Below are positions 44,371-55,726 of a stretch of DNA of 64,000 nt, in pieces (the stretch's first letter is position 1; each line of letters begins with the position of its first letter). The notes under the pieces were generated by a model, which worked only from the letters and a program-made list of their open reading frames with translations, was not told the origin of the DNA and searched no databases. Both the position numbers and the translations under genes were made by a program. Source of the stretch: Rhododendron vialii (Eukaryota > Streptophyta > Magnoliopsida > Ericales > Ericaceae); the NCBI RefSeq assembly GCF_030253575.1, contig NC_080569.1, forward strand, positions 22,070,001 to 22,134,000. The letters run 5' to 3'.

Positions 44371-44557
44371 CCATCGTCATGTATTTGATCTGGAGATCTC
44401 CGCGGAGACGGATACGAGATCATCTTTTCCTAATGTGGGTGGGGTCAAATCTGCAGTGGTATCGTAGCTTAGCAGATCCTAGTTGAGAAGCCAAGGGGGT
44501 TTGGGTAGCAGCTTCAATGCTTTTTCGGTTAGAGAGCAAGAGGAAAGCGTCTCTCCA

Positions 44558-46574
44558 TGTCACGCCCCAAAAAGAGAAGTGACCGGCCATGAACCACAAG
44601 ACTAAAACTCGTAGAACATGCAGCCTAAAAAGAAATTTTATAAAAACTCTCAAGCCTCCAAACAGACAATCATTTTTTTTTTATTTAGAACATTCCCAAC
44701 CAATAACTTAAACCAACTGGATCCAGTCAAAAGCATGGGGAATAAACATCCCATGAACCAATCAGTATCCATGAAACAACAATAATAAAAAGAATCCATT
44801 TTTTTGACAAATGTTTCGAATGCGGAAGCGATTATTAAAACAAAAATAAATAAAAAGATCAGACACCCTAAGGAGGTCAACAAATGAAATCCCCGAGATG
44901 CCGCCAGAGTCCTTGCATATCTGCCCAACTTGCCTGAAAATGAAGTTGGAATAAATCCGTCCGCTGACGAGCTCAGTGAGTAGTAAAAGCATGTATAATA
45001 ATACAGTTCTAAAACTTGGCTAAAAAATAGATTATCACGTTAACATATTTTGGCATACAAAGGTGTGCATCAAACGAACAAATTTGGCCATAAATCATGT
45101 ACCAATAAATCTCAATGGTGATCACAAATCAATCTCCAACAACAATGGGGAACCACAACCAATATCGATAGAACCAAATGCCAGTGAATAAATGTCTCAT
45201 AATTGGATCCAATATCGTATCTTTGAGTCACCACGAGTAGGCAGCCCGTGGAACTTTTCCCAAAGAACGACCCGGCAAAAGAAAGCCGTTGAGCATTAGA
45301 GTCACCAGCCTAACCCGGTCTCTTCTCTAATGGCCAGAGTCACCCGCACACAGAGGATTAATTTTCCTGGACTTTCCAAAATGTGTTCCCAACAATATCC
45401 ACAAAGTTCTCACCAAAAGATTTATTCAGACAGTAAAAGATTTCACCAAATGTTTTCCCGCATGCCGATTCAAGTAACCAAATAAACAGTTATGGGTTTT
45501 CAATTCCAATCATAAAATCTTCTAAACAATAATTTAAGGGACACGGGGAAGTTCGAAAATACATAACATACTTAACCACTCACCTGAGCCAAAAAGTATG
45601 AAACTCGAACCACGCAAAACGAGCCTAACCTGAACAAAGAATCATGTAGTACTATTATAACTTACTGTATTAAGACTAATGTAAAATTAAAATTAACTAA
45701 TCCTAGAACTAACTCACTCAATCCACGAGAACCGTACAAAACCCAAACTCTAACTTCCAATTCCAACATGTCTCCAATGTAGCCACCTGTTTCTCCATTC
45801 CCAAATTCCAACCCAAGTAAAAGCAATTCTTTCATTTTCCCACTCGCACCACGTCAAACTTTCTGTTCTAAACTCTAGTTTTTGCACTTTCTTTAGTCTT
45901 TAACGATTACCTAATCCTCCAATATCCACTACAACAGCCCACTACGAAACACAAAACACAGTTTGAATAATACAAGAGAAAGGGAATTAGTTGCTAATAT
46001 ATCAAAAGGACATCTGACAATCTTTGTCAATCCTCCACGCACAAACCGACGTAGCACCCGTCCCTTCCCTCTCGCCTTGCCACAAACCCACACACCTAAT
46101 AATTTTACGAGGAGGAGAACTCGGTGCAGACTAAAACATATCCGTAGATTAGAAAGCAACTGAACCAATTAAAGAGCAAGGTACCTATTTTAGAGAAACC
46201 AAGACCACCAGTTGAAACAATACTCGAACTCGAAGAACCCTCGAACCTGCGCACCTTTTCTTTCCTCAGAAAGATACGTCCAACTTAATAGAAACCCTAC
46301 GTACTCAGCTTATAACTATAGCCTTTGGTAGTTCCCACTAATAACAAACACCCACAATTATAGCAATCTAATTTAACAAAATATCTAATATTCTAACTGG
46401 GGTAAAAACTAAATTACTATGGTTAATTAAGCTTATACCCATGTAATAATAATTACGACAATTGAACCTAAGGTGCACACAAAAAAAATAATTAATTGGG
46501 ACCCAACCATAACACTTCCAATTAATAATGGCCAAAATAACTAATAAGATAAATAAAAATTCTAGGCCGTAACA
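44558..46574. mobile_element. solo LTR, 2017 bp, Ty3/gypsy-type (fossil)
   Basis: Begins TGTCACGCCCCAAAAAG and ends CTAGGCCGTAACA, with the TG...CA termini of LTRs. The 5-bp direct repeat ctcca flanks it exactly (44553-44557 and 46575-46579), the target duplication made by integrase. No internal region or second LTR is attached, so it is a solo LTR left by recombination between the two LTRs. The TGTCACGCCCC start is common in plant Ty3/gypsy elements. The perfect target duplication argues for moderate age. Confidence 0.82.
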
Positions 46575-46699
46575 CTCCACCACCACTACCCTTGCCATCC
46601 TTCCACCACAATACCTCCGTTACAACCACCACCACACCACCTTTGCCACAACCCATCTCCGCCATACTACTGACCGCCACCCAACCACCACCATCATGA

Positions 46700-47009
46700 C
46701 TATAATACATGACATCCATTAATAAAACTAAAAGAGAACAATCACTAATAACTTAACCTAAATTCATTTATCTATTTTAATTCAGTTATTGATATGTTTA
46801 TCAAACAGCTTTTCAGCTTAAAAAATTCAACATTCAATTTTTAGTACTTAGTTTGTGAATTTTCAGGTTTAGATTTCAGTTTTATCAAACAACACCTACG
46901 AGTGGAAGCCAATTAGATTTTATTCCATGTCGCGAGCTTTTCCCTCTTTTCGTCACGATGTCATCTACTCCATTATTCTCATGCACTTTGAGTATAAATC
47001 CAGAAAACA
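46700..47009. other. upstream flank, no gene seen
   Basis: AT-rich with no assigned structure before the conserved promoter of the next STIG1-like gene. Confidence 0.5.
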
Positions 47010-47322
47010 GAGATTAGTTGTAGCGCAACCTTGAAAAATGACCAAATACAAATACCCCTCCGTAGTCATGACATGGCAATATGTGATTGGAACCCAACTC
47101 CCTCTTTCCAGTTTTCCTTTGGTGGCCGAAACCATGCACCTAGTGACTTTACTTTTACTTGTTCCAAATCAACTGAATTAAGCTCCCCGGCCCCGTTAAA
47201 GCATACCTTGTGACTTCAATTTCCCTAATTTCAACTCCCCTCCCCAAACCCCACCCCTATAAAGCTCCATCTCGTACGAAACCATTCCCCGGCCACCACT
47301 TCCCAAATTATTCACACACCCA
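47010..47322 (+). promoter_or_regulatory. promoter of the frameshifted STIG1-like gene
   Basis: Retains the shared blocks: gaccaaatacaaatacccct, gtcatgacatggcaatatgt with gattgg, accatgcacctagtgacttt, ttcaatttccctaatttcaa with ctcccc, and the TATA box cctataaag (47257-47265), 58 bases before the ATG. Confidence 0.6.
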
Positions 47323-47839
47323 ATGGAGTCCCTAAAACTATTGTCGATAGTCTTACTAACAATAACTAGCTCTTGTGTGGCATCATCGGCTGCGAACGGT
47401 GGGTCGGCAGGTTACACTTGTGACAAGTACCCGGGAGTTTGTACAGTGGCGGGGAGCGTTAAACAGAACTGCTGCAAGAAGATCGATGTGCGTGAACTTG
47501 AACACGGACAACTTGAACTGCGGAGAGTGTGGACATCAATGCAAGCTCGGGAAGCAGTGTTGCAAAGGGCATTGTTTTAACATCCAAAAGAATCGATCCA
47601 ACTGCGGGATGTGTGGGTACAAGTGCTTGAACAATGAGCATTGCTGCAACGGGAAATGCGTCAGTTTGAAGACTGATATTTTGAACTGCGGGTCGTGTGG
47701 GAATAACTGCGGGCTCAATGAGACCTGTTGCAATGGGAAGATTGTGAATTTGCTGACCAATAAGAAGCACTGCGGTGGGTGCCACAACAAGTGCAGAGGA
47801 AACGACGTGTGCGTGCTTGGGATGTGCGATTATGCATGA
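47323..47839 (+). pseudogene. STIG1-like four-module gene with a frameshift
   Basis: The first 53 codons (MESLKLLSIVLLTITSSC ... VKQNCCKK) match the paralogues. At about 47482-47487 the sequence has ATCGAT where the paralogues have AC, a net gain of four bases, after which the frame runs off to a stop at 47578-47580. The +1-shifted frame then continues with perfect family sequence from CVNLNTDNLNC through four modules to CVLGMCDYA and a stop at 47837-47839. The fourth module again lacks its third cysteine (CCNGKIVN). Promoter, leader and the rest of the coding region look preserved, so the lesion is recent, or it is a sequencing or assembly error. Without correction the product would be a truncated secreted peptide of about 85 residues. 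Confidence 0.85.
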
Positions 47840-49121
47840 TCAGTCCTTTATACGGACGAGATTCATGGCGAATGTTACTACGTTTGGAAATGTTATACAG
47901 AGTTGATGTAGTACTAGATATGAACATATATACAGTAATACCCGCAATGTATCATAAATATTCTGTATAGATGGAAATCAAATACAGAAAACAACGTCAC
48001 ATATATTATAATGTGTATATAATGTATATGCTGCTGGCTCCTTTTTATGTTCTCTCCTTCATTTGTGTACTTTGGACAGAGAAGATGAAAGAGAGAGGCC
48101 GCTGTAATATGGTGGACCATTTAGTACTTCTGCCATTGTTTTTTGCTAAGCAAAAGAATTGATTAATCTTTATGAAGGATTATAAAGATTAAAAGGATTA
48201 AGGGCAAACGAGCAAAAAGCCACCCAAAATCTAAAAAAAGGCAAGACTCCAATGGAAAAAATAAAAAAAAACCGACCTGAAAACAGCCAAGAATCTCGTG
48301 AGCCTCAAACCCAAACAAGCAAAAACCAAACCAAATACACCAACCCAAAAAGATATCCGCACACAAAACCCGAACAAAGAAACAGCCAAAGATATCAGTA
48401 CTTATGCCACTGTTTGCCTCGCAAATTCATTGTCTATAACCGTAACTCGCTGCCTTAATCATCGTGGTTCAAGATGTTAATCGTGAGATTATCACTGTTT
48501 TTAGTTCTTCTTTATGATCCGAGACATTCTCGACAGATTTGGGATCTTCACCGCTCATACAACCACCTGCTGTCATCTCAATTCTCTAAATCTGACTACT
48601 TTTTCACGAGGGATATAGTGATCACAACTTCCCAGCCATAGTTAATAGTTATTGTTGAAGAAGACTAATGATTAATTATGTTATGCATTTTCAGTCTCTA
48701 TGATCGGGGGAAGACGCAGGGATCAAGATTTGATGGGCGAATATTTTGACAAGTTTTATAACCTATTGAAGGCAATATTAATTTGCGAATACAAATCGTT
48801 AAAATACTTTTAAAAAGGATTGTTGTATTTATTTTTGATGAGCCTATTCAATAATTCATAAATAAAATCATATAAATGCATATGATCTTGTGCATTCCAA
48901 TTCATTTTAAAAAGAAAAATAATACTACAAAAATATATAAGTGTTGCTAAAAATAACATTATTTTTTCTAAAAAATCTTGGTTGGACGACGTGTGTTGAA
49001 TTATTCAATACGATGTTTGGAGGGCAAACCCTACACAATCTTAAAGATTTTGAGGAAAAAACAAAAACTACTAGTATAAGGTTATATTTAAAACTATAAA
49101 ACATGAGTAGGGTGGTCGCCC
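47840..49121. other. intergenic, no gene seen
   Basis: Short frames on both strands lack codon structure. A stretch rich in caaacccaaacaagcaaaaa words (48300-48340) is low complexity. Confidence 0.5.
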
Positions 49122-49475
49122 ATGCTCATTCGCCCCTCTACTGATCCTTCATGCAACCGCGAACTCGAGTTTGAGGCCGCAGGTCAACAAAAAATCAAAG
49201 TTGTAGTTTTTGACCGGGAGGTCAAAGTTTGCATCCGCAAGGCCGCAGTGTTTGATATTGCAGCCGCGAGGTTGACTTTGGTTTTGATAGTTTTGTTACA
49301 GTTTCATCATTTGGGTTCAATTCGAGCTCCAATTTTCATATATTATACTACAACATACTTAGGGATGAAGGAATGGGGGTTGTATATCTACCTTTATACA
49401 GAGTTTGGAGTGGAAATTAAAATGGCGGTGGAACAAAGCTTTGAGGAAGAAGATGAAGATGGTGACCTCGACTGA
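49122..49475 (+). other. open frame of 117 codons, unrecognised
   Basis: Begins MLIRPSTDPSCNRELEFEAA and ends EEEDEDGDLD. There is a hydrophobic centre (LTLVLIVLLQFHHLG). I know no family with this sequence, there is no clear TATA box, and a retroelement-derived frame is as likely as a gene. Confidence 0.2.
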
Positions 49476-50500
49476 CTCTTATTAACAACTCTTTTTTGGT
49501 AGCTTTGGAAAATTAGTTATTCTTTTGCCAAACAAATGTTTAAAATAAAAAATTCATGACTGTATCCTTCAAAACACAGTTTATATATGTTTTTCACAAA
49601 TCATGAATCTGACAAAATGCGATAAAAATCTGACATTAATGTTTCCATGAAAAGTAGGCACATGAACAAAAAAACCTTTAATGAATTGAAAATTAACATG
49701 CTTTTTCTTTGGAGAAATTAAATTACACGATGAAAACATGCTTTTCTTAATTTGGAGAAAATTGTTGTTTAAGCATGCAATTTCATCCAAGCTCTAGCAA
49801 TTAATTTAGCCTAACTTAATAATATTTAAGCGAAAGACAATAAATAAAACAAACCTACTTGAAGGCATCGAAAAATAAAATTTCTTCTTCTTAAATTTGA
49901 GTATTCAACAAATTAATAAGGAAATCAAGTAGAATTAAAAGAAAGAAATGAGAATTAACTAAGGGCTATTTTTGCTACGTTTCTCTCTAGTGATCTCCCT
50001 CCTCCCTTCTGATTTTCTAGACATGGTTTTGTACACCTTCCATAATGGTAGAAGACAAAATAAAAAAGATATAGAAGTGGAAATATTAGACCAAATCCCG
50101 TAATCATATCCAAGCCCTTGGCCGGCACTTGCGCAACACATTCGGGTCAGTTCTGATGGCGGAAATTTTGAGAAGGAATGGATAAATTGTTTGCTTCGAT
50201 GATAAACTACGAACAAGTAGAAGGGAATGGAACTTATCAAAAAAAAAAAGTAGAAGGGAATGGAAGGGCGAGACTTGTATTAAAAAGCTAATTGAAGTAC
50301 ATTACTGGAATGTAAAAACTAGAAATAAAACTACTGAAAAACTAAGGATAGAAGCGCTGAGCTTTTTGATGTTTTGTGCGGGCATTTTTTCATCTTCCAA
50401 CATGCGCTGAGATGAGAGAGGAGTCACACTACGATCATTTAATTTTATGGTACAAACAATAGGCGATGAGATTCGAATACAGGATATATTGCTTGCTTTG
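49476..50500. other. intergenic, no gene seen
   Basis: AT-rich; a duplicated agtagaagggaatgga word at 50215 and 50249 around an A-run suggests a small insertion, otherwise nothing. Confidence 0.45.
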
Positions 50501-50800
50501 ATACCATATAGAAATTTTACATCCATCTCAAAACCAATTGGCAATGAATGGAGATGTCCCAAATGTTATTAAGTGATCATCCCTTCCATTCTCAAATAAT
50601 GTGAAATTCTATTTTCTTAACATCCCCCATCACATGTAGCCGCGTTTGAGATTTATCACGTGTGACCATTATATGGTCCAATCATCGCGCAACCTTTTTG
50701 CTAGTCTATCTTCGTGGGGTGTGGATTGCGAATTTTTAAAATGTGGGGTGGAATGTCACGTGTGGGATTCTATTTCCACATGGTATCAGAGTAGGGCCCA
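50500..50800 (+). mobile_element. LTR end with primer-binding site (fossil)
   Basis: tggtatcagag (50781-50791), complementary to the 3' end of initiator Met-tRNA as used for retroelement priming, follows a ccaca end. The 280 bases before it (gaaattttacatccatctca, aaaccaattggcaatga) recur in diverged form at 57399 and 57666, as a dispersed LTR would. No coding region follows. Old remnant. Confidence 0.5.
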
Positions 50801-50854
50801 TTTCACCTCATATTTTACAAAGAAGTCCTTCTTTTCTGTAATGCCCACCAGAGT

Positions 50855-51022
50855 CGACCTCGACTTTTCAGAGGCCTAAAGCGAAATTTAAAAATGAGAC
50901 ATTTTTGTTGGGCTATTATAATGTTGTAAAAAAAGTAGGATGGGCGGTAGTTGAAATTCAAAAAAAAATTAAAAGCCTAAAGCGGCCGCAACATAAACTT
51001 TAACTTAGGGCTGGCTCAGATA
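50855..51022. mobile_element. MITE-like repeat related to 58390-58557
   Basis: Shares gaggcctaaagcgaaattta, tttttgttgggctattataa, aaagtagga and ccgcaacat with the copy at 58390. The ends ggctggctca/agccggctcag suggest short inverted termini. Confidence 0.55.
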
Positions 51023-51334
51023 CCCACCAAGGCTTTTTTTAATTACATCAAGCCTAGCTCGTACATAATCGTGTGGGCTGAAAATCTAAAAGCATAAGGT
51101 CACTGCCAGGAAAATCACAAGGTGATTTGGTGCTGGACCCCTTGCGATAGCGCTAGACCATAAAAGTGGGCATATATCGTAATACCCCGTCCCACACTTA
51201 ACGTATATATGGTAAAATATTGGTAACATAAGAAACTATGCATGTAAAACATTGGTAGTAGCTTAATATTTGTCATATAATTAGGCTCCTATAGGTTTCT
51301 GGGAAAGTAGCTAGCTTACATGCGTAAAGTTTTG

Positions 51335-51615
51335 CGTGGCTAACTTATCCGGAGTTTTGTTCTGACTTTAATTATTTATAACAAAGAAATTGATATTCGC
51401 GCTCCCTTTTTTGATACAGATGCTCCACTTTCAATGTGAACTAGTTTTGCGTGGCTAACTTATCTGGAGTTTTGTTCTGACTTTAATTATTTATAACAAG
51501 GAAATTGATATTCGCGCTCTCTTTTTTGATGCAGACGCTCCACTTTCAATGTGAAGTTCATATTAAAAGTGGAGCGTCATCAAAAAAGGGAGCGCGAATA
51601 TCAATTTCCTTATAA
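51335..51615. mobile_element. hairpin MITE plus a partial tandem copy
   Basis: At about 51495-51615 ttataacaaggaaattgata, ttcgcgctctcttttttgat and gctccactttcaatgtga pair with the inverted tcacattgaaagtgg-type right arm up to ttataa. The left half and about 50 flanking bases (tttgcgtggctaacttatc) occur once more immediately upstream (51335-51447), a duplication of about 113 bases. Confidence 0.8.
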
Positions 51616-51739
51616 CAATAGCAAACACTTAAATTTATCAAACAAAAAACAAAATCCCTCATAACATCATACTTGAAAATGCAGTTAGTTTCTCTACTTC
51701 CTTGTGGAAAGAAATGAGCGAAGCCTTGTAATTAATCAT

Positions 51740-51860
51740 GCACGCTAAAATTACGGCTCAAGGTTTGTCAAGCAAGGAAGACACTTTCAATTCCTCTGTT
51801 GTTTTACTTATCAAATTAACTAGGAAGACAAACCTTGAGCCGTAATTTTTCTCATAAAGA
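51740..51860. repeat. inverted repeat, arms of about 25 bp
   Basis: aaattacggctcaaggtttg and tcaagcaaggaag near 51749-51782 are mirrored by gacaaaccttgagccgtaat with ttt at 51828-51850. A small foldback element, or the ends of one. Confidence 0.6.
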
Positions 51861-51909
51861 CACTAGCTTTTCTTTATTGTTTCCCACTGTTGATGATGTC
51901 ATCTGCTCC

Positions 51910-52336
51910 ATCATCTAACTTTGAGTAAAAAGATCCAGAAAACATAGATTATTAGCAGAGCAACTTCCAGAAATGACCAAATACAAATGGGTCCTCTAAG
52001 TCATGACGTGGCGAAACGTGATTGGAGCCCATGTAATTACCGCATCAGTCATTGCAAGTTTCCTGGAATTTTGATGTCCCGAAACCATGCACCTAGTGCC
52101 TTGGTACTTTTTCCCTTATTCCAAATCTCAACCGGTTCTTCTTGGAAATAATTTAGTAATAAGTAGGAGTACTTTGTAAGTAGTCATTTGAATTAAGCCC
52201 GCAGGGTTAAAGGAAGACTTGTGAATTCAATTTCCGGAATGTCAACTCCCTCCCCCAAAACCCCATATAAATCCCAGTTCTAGCTCCTATCAAACCACTC
52301 CCACTGCTCCCTAGCTAATTACTATTCATTCGCCAA
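51910..52336 (+). promoter_or_regulatory. promoter of the second intact 4-module STIG1-like gene
   Basis: Has all shared blocks: agcaacttccagaaatgacc, gtcatgacgtggcgaaacgt with gattggagccc (a perfect TGACGTGGC bZIP-type site), catcagtcattgcaagtttcc, accatgcacctagtgcc, tttccggaatgtcaactccc and the TATA box catataaat (52264-52272), 65 bases before the ATG. Relative to 39130-39455 it has an extra 50-odd bases near 52145-52195. Confidence 0.65.
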
Positions 52337-52870
52337 ATGGAGTCCCTAAAAATATTTTCATTGCTCTTACTAACAATAACTAGCTCGTTTGTTGCATTGT
52401 CGGCCGCAAGCGGTTGGTCGCCACCTCCACCTTCGGTGCCCTCGGCTGGTTACACTTGTGACAAGCACCCGGGAGTTTGTACTGTGGCGACACCAAGCTG
52501 CTGCAAGAAGACGAAGACGTGCGTGAACTTGAACACGGACAACTTGAACTGCGGAAAGTGTGGGAAGCAGTGCGCGTCCGGGAAGCAGTGTTGCAAAGGC
52601 AAATGTGTTAACATCCAAAAGAATCGATCCAACTGCGGGGCGTGTGGGTACACGTGCTTAAACACTGATCATTGTTGCAGCGGGATATGCGTTAATCTGA
52701 AGACGAACATTTTGAATTGCGGGGTGTGTGGGAATAAGTGCGGGCTCAATTTGAACTGTTGTAATGGGAAGATTGTGAATTTGCTGACCAATGAGAAGCA
52801 CTGCGGTGGGTGTCAAAACAAGTGCACTAAAGGCGATCCCTGCTCGAATGGGATGTGCGGGTATGCATGA
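52337..52870 (+). CDS. STIG1-like secreted cysteine-rich protein with four modules
   Basis: 177 residues, one exon. Signal peptide about 1-24, proline-rich linker (WSPPPPSVPS), YTCDKHPGVC, then four modules. Relative to the protein at 39456 it lacks some residues before the first CC (VATPSCCKK against VVGSVNPNCCKK) and has two extra residues in module 1 (KKTKTC), so the first module is 30 rather than 28 residues long. Modules 2 and 3 are identical to the neighbour's. Module 4 again has CCNGKIVN in place of the third Cys, giving 27 Cys. It ends CSNGMCGYA. Expected in the apoplast; probably functional and co-regulated with its twin at 39456. Confidence 0.9.
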   Translation: MESLKIFSLLLLTITSSFVALSAASGWSPPPPSVPSAGYTCDKHPGVCTVATPSCCKKTKTCVNLNTDNLNCGKCGKQCASGKQCCKGKCVNIQKNRSNCGACGYTCLNTDHCCSGICVNLKTNILNCGVCGNKCGLNLNCCNGKIVNLLTNEKHCGGCQNKCTKGDPCSNGMCGYA

Positions 52871-53039
52871 TCAGTCGTTGATACGGTGATGGAGAATGTT
52901 GTAATATTTGTATTTGAAAGTTTTTATATGATTTTTGTACTTACCGTTGTCTTGCTATATATAGTTGGCACAGCCATATATGTATATTTGAAAGCATGAC
53001 TTTGTGAAATTACATTTGAATTACTAATATATATGCGAG

Positions 53040-53500
53040 AATAAAAATTGGCACTCATTGTGTAACCTCATGCAATGTGATGTTAATTATGTTACATGTG
53101 AGTAGCACATCATATGTGAACCTTATGGTGTGCCTAACCATATGCATGTAATGTTATGTCTTTTTTTTTCTTTTTTTTATGGTGGATTTGATGTCTTTTG
53201 TGGTGGATATTATACTACTATTTTATGGTGGAGTATTAGTTTTTCTTATTCAATTTGTGAATTTTGTTTTGTCTTCTTGTGGTTAATATTGTGAATTTTA
53301 ATTGTGAAAATCAACTGAGAATACCGTATCTCCAGATTGCGTGGACGGCACCGTAGAGGTTCTCCACTCTCCAGTGAAAACATTGTTTTACCAAATTGTT
53401 AGCATGCTAGAAAAAGGCATTCAAACTTGCCAATAAAATACACACACAAAAAAAAAAAAAAAAAAAAACTACGTTAATTGGGATAATTAACTTTCTGAAC
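53040..53500. other. intergenic, no gene seen
   Basis: AT-rich with an A-run (53449-53468). Nothing else recognised. Confidence 0.5.
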
Positions 53501-53536
53501 ATAGCATCAACATCTTTATACTTTATTGTGACAATT

Positions 53537-53750
53537 TCAATTAGAAATTGATTTTCGTGCACCATTTTTGTACGCATGCGTTCCGCTTTGTACATGAAGC
53601 TACTAGCATAATTTCACCTTAAAAGAGGAGCGCCTGTGTATAAAAGTGGAGTGTCAAAATCAACATACGCATGCGCTCCACTTTGTAAATGAAATTACTA
53701 GCGTAATTTCACCTTAAAAGAGGAGCACCTAAGAGTGGAGCGTCAAAATC
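53537..53750. mobile_element. MITE related to the 51335 element, duplicated
   Basis: gcatgcgttccgctttgtac, gaagctactagcataatttc and accttaaaagaggagcgcct recur after about 105 bases as gcatgcgctccactttgtaa, gaaattactagcgtaatttc and accttaaaagaggagcacct. The outer attgattttcg and caaaatcaatat are inverted. Same gctccactt words as the 51335 family. Confidence 0.6.
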
Positions 53751-54216
53751 AATATCTATTCAATTTGGTACAATATTTTAGATAACTTCCGTCAGTGTGT
53801 TTTTATTGTAAAACTAGCGCATGCCCGTGCCTGAAGGCACGGATTGAACATTCAGCGCACGCAATTAAATATTGAACCAACTAAAACGCATATAACAAAC
53901 TTGAATGCTTAATTAAAACTTGATCAAATCAAAAAATACTATCCAAAACACCGATGAAACTAAAAAATGATACACATTAACGAAAATCTCTGCCTCGATG
54001 AGACTTCTAAAATGAAAACATTAAAACATGTGAAGACTAAAAATCTTGAAGACTATTGATCCTTTTGTGCTTCAAGGCTTCTCGATCCCAAACCTAGAAA
54101 AAAAATGATATGTCAACAGAAGCCTAGTTAGTATGCCAAGTCATTTGTTTAAGAGAGGATATGTCAACTCAAGTATAATACTCTGCAACTTGTTATACCT
54201 GGTATGATAAAGCAAA

Positions 54217-55440
54217 CTACAGCAGAATTTCAGGGTAAACAATATTGGTAGTGGAATTTGTTTCCTCTTCTGGAAGAAGGACAGTTATACGGTCAAAAGA
54301 CGTGCACCTTGATAATGCCACATATAGTTGCCCATGACTAAACATAGGTGTGCGCAAATCAACCCCAACGAATTTCACTGATTGTCCTTGTGATTTGTTA
54401 ATAGTCATAGCATATGCCAAGCGAACTGGAAATTGACGGCTGGTCATATGAAAAGGAAAATCTGAAAATGATGGTGATAAAGATACTCTTGGTATGAAGG
54501 CCAATTTGCCAAATTTTTCGCCTGTTAAAATCTTAACTTCAATAATACAGGAGCCGCATTTGACAACCATCATCCTTGTGCCATTACAAAGTCCATCCTT
54601 TAGGGCAATATTTCTTAACAATATTATAGGACAACCCACTTTCAACTCTAGCTTAAAAGGCGGTAGCCCAGTAGGATCTAATGAGTTAAGATACTCGTTG
54701 GGATATTTGTTACTGATGCTTCTATCCATTTCGTCATCCTCAGACATTTTATCTGCAGCTAGATAAGTGTATTTATTTTCTGGGAAAATATTTAGTGCAG
54801 TTCCATTTATTGCATTCACGTCATCATTCCGAGCAGAGAGAATCATGCGTTCAGTTAAAAATGTTGGGGTTGATGTATTTGTCACATCCAATTAGTGATA
54901 AACTCTCGACAAGAATTCATTTAGATTTTGACATCTACCTATTGTCGATGGAAGTTGCACCACTTCTCAAGGGTTTGTTCCAACCTAAAAAAATATTGAA
55001 GTATAAACCAATAATCAAACAAAAATGCTAAGAATAACTGATTCATTAAAAAAATAACTGATTCAATAGTAATTAAAATTATTATGCAATATTACCTCCA
55101 TAAAAAAATCTGCAAAAACAGCATTTGCAGGATCTGTTGTATTCAATCGCATGTTCAAATTTAATGTCAAGACACATCATCCCACAGATCAGAACGCCTA
55201 AGTGATGCATTAACAATTTCCTCACGAACTCCTTTGGGTACAACTGACAAAATTTGACGAAAATCCCCACCAAGCACTACGGTGATACCCCCAAATGGTT
55301 TAGGATTGTCACGGATATCACGTAATGTGCGATTGTCGAGCAATACTTTGCTTTAAATTTCATTCTCACTCTCGTCGTGCACGTTGCGCAAGTGTTCCTT
55401 TTGATAGCTCTTTTCCAATTTGTGCCTAAAGTATGTACAA
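54217..55440 (-). pseudogene. Helitron RepHel helicase, C-terminal part
   Basis: The minus-strand frame 54217-54891 encodes the end of a PIF1-like helicase: [57 protein letters not shown] and [10 protein letters not shown] (motifs V and VI) are all present. Further upstream in the minus strand [20 protein letters not shown] (motif II/III region) lies at about 55200-55300, preceded by [15 protein letters not shown]. The two parts are separated by a stretch with stops near 54895 and 54950-54990 and a likely intron (acceptor near 54988). The N-terminal helicase motifs and the Rep domain are absent. Confidence 0.85.
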
Positions 55441-55726
55441 AGAAGAAAACCTTATGAATTAAATCACTACCAAACTCCTAACAAAATTAAATCCCTATCA
55501 AACTCTAGTTGAGTTAGTTGACTACAAATGAATTTTTCAAAAGAAAGACAGTAGATATGCCAAAGAGTGATACCTGTGAATCTTCTTCTCCATTGCCAAT
55601 ATGTGTTGTCTTCCTTTTCTTAGTCATTGCCTTTAAGTTTTTCTAATGCAAGGGTAAGGACCAAACCACAAAAAAATCACAACCGAAGGATCCATACATG
55701 GTTACGGAGATAATACCCAAAAATCT
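55441..55726. other. Helitron interior, unassigned
   Basis: Contains cttcttctccattgccaatatg and tgcctttaagtttttc; no product recognised. Confidence 0.4.

Noticed and set aside
44092-44467. Thr/His/Pro-rich frames
   Set aside because: Low-complexity CCA repeats open in two frames at once.
47323-47580. Intact short STIG1-like gene of 85 codons
   Set aside because: The last 32 codons are out of frame relative to the paralogues and the true frame continues one base over; better read as a frameshifted copy.
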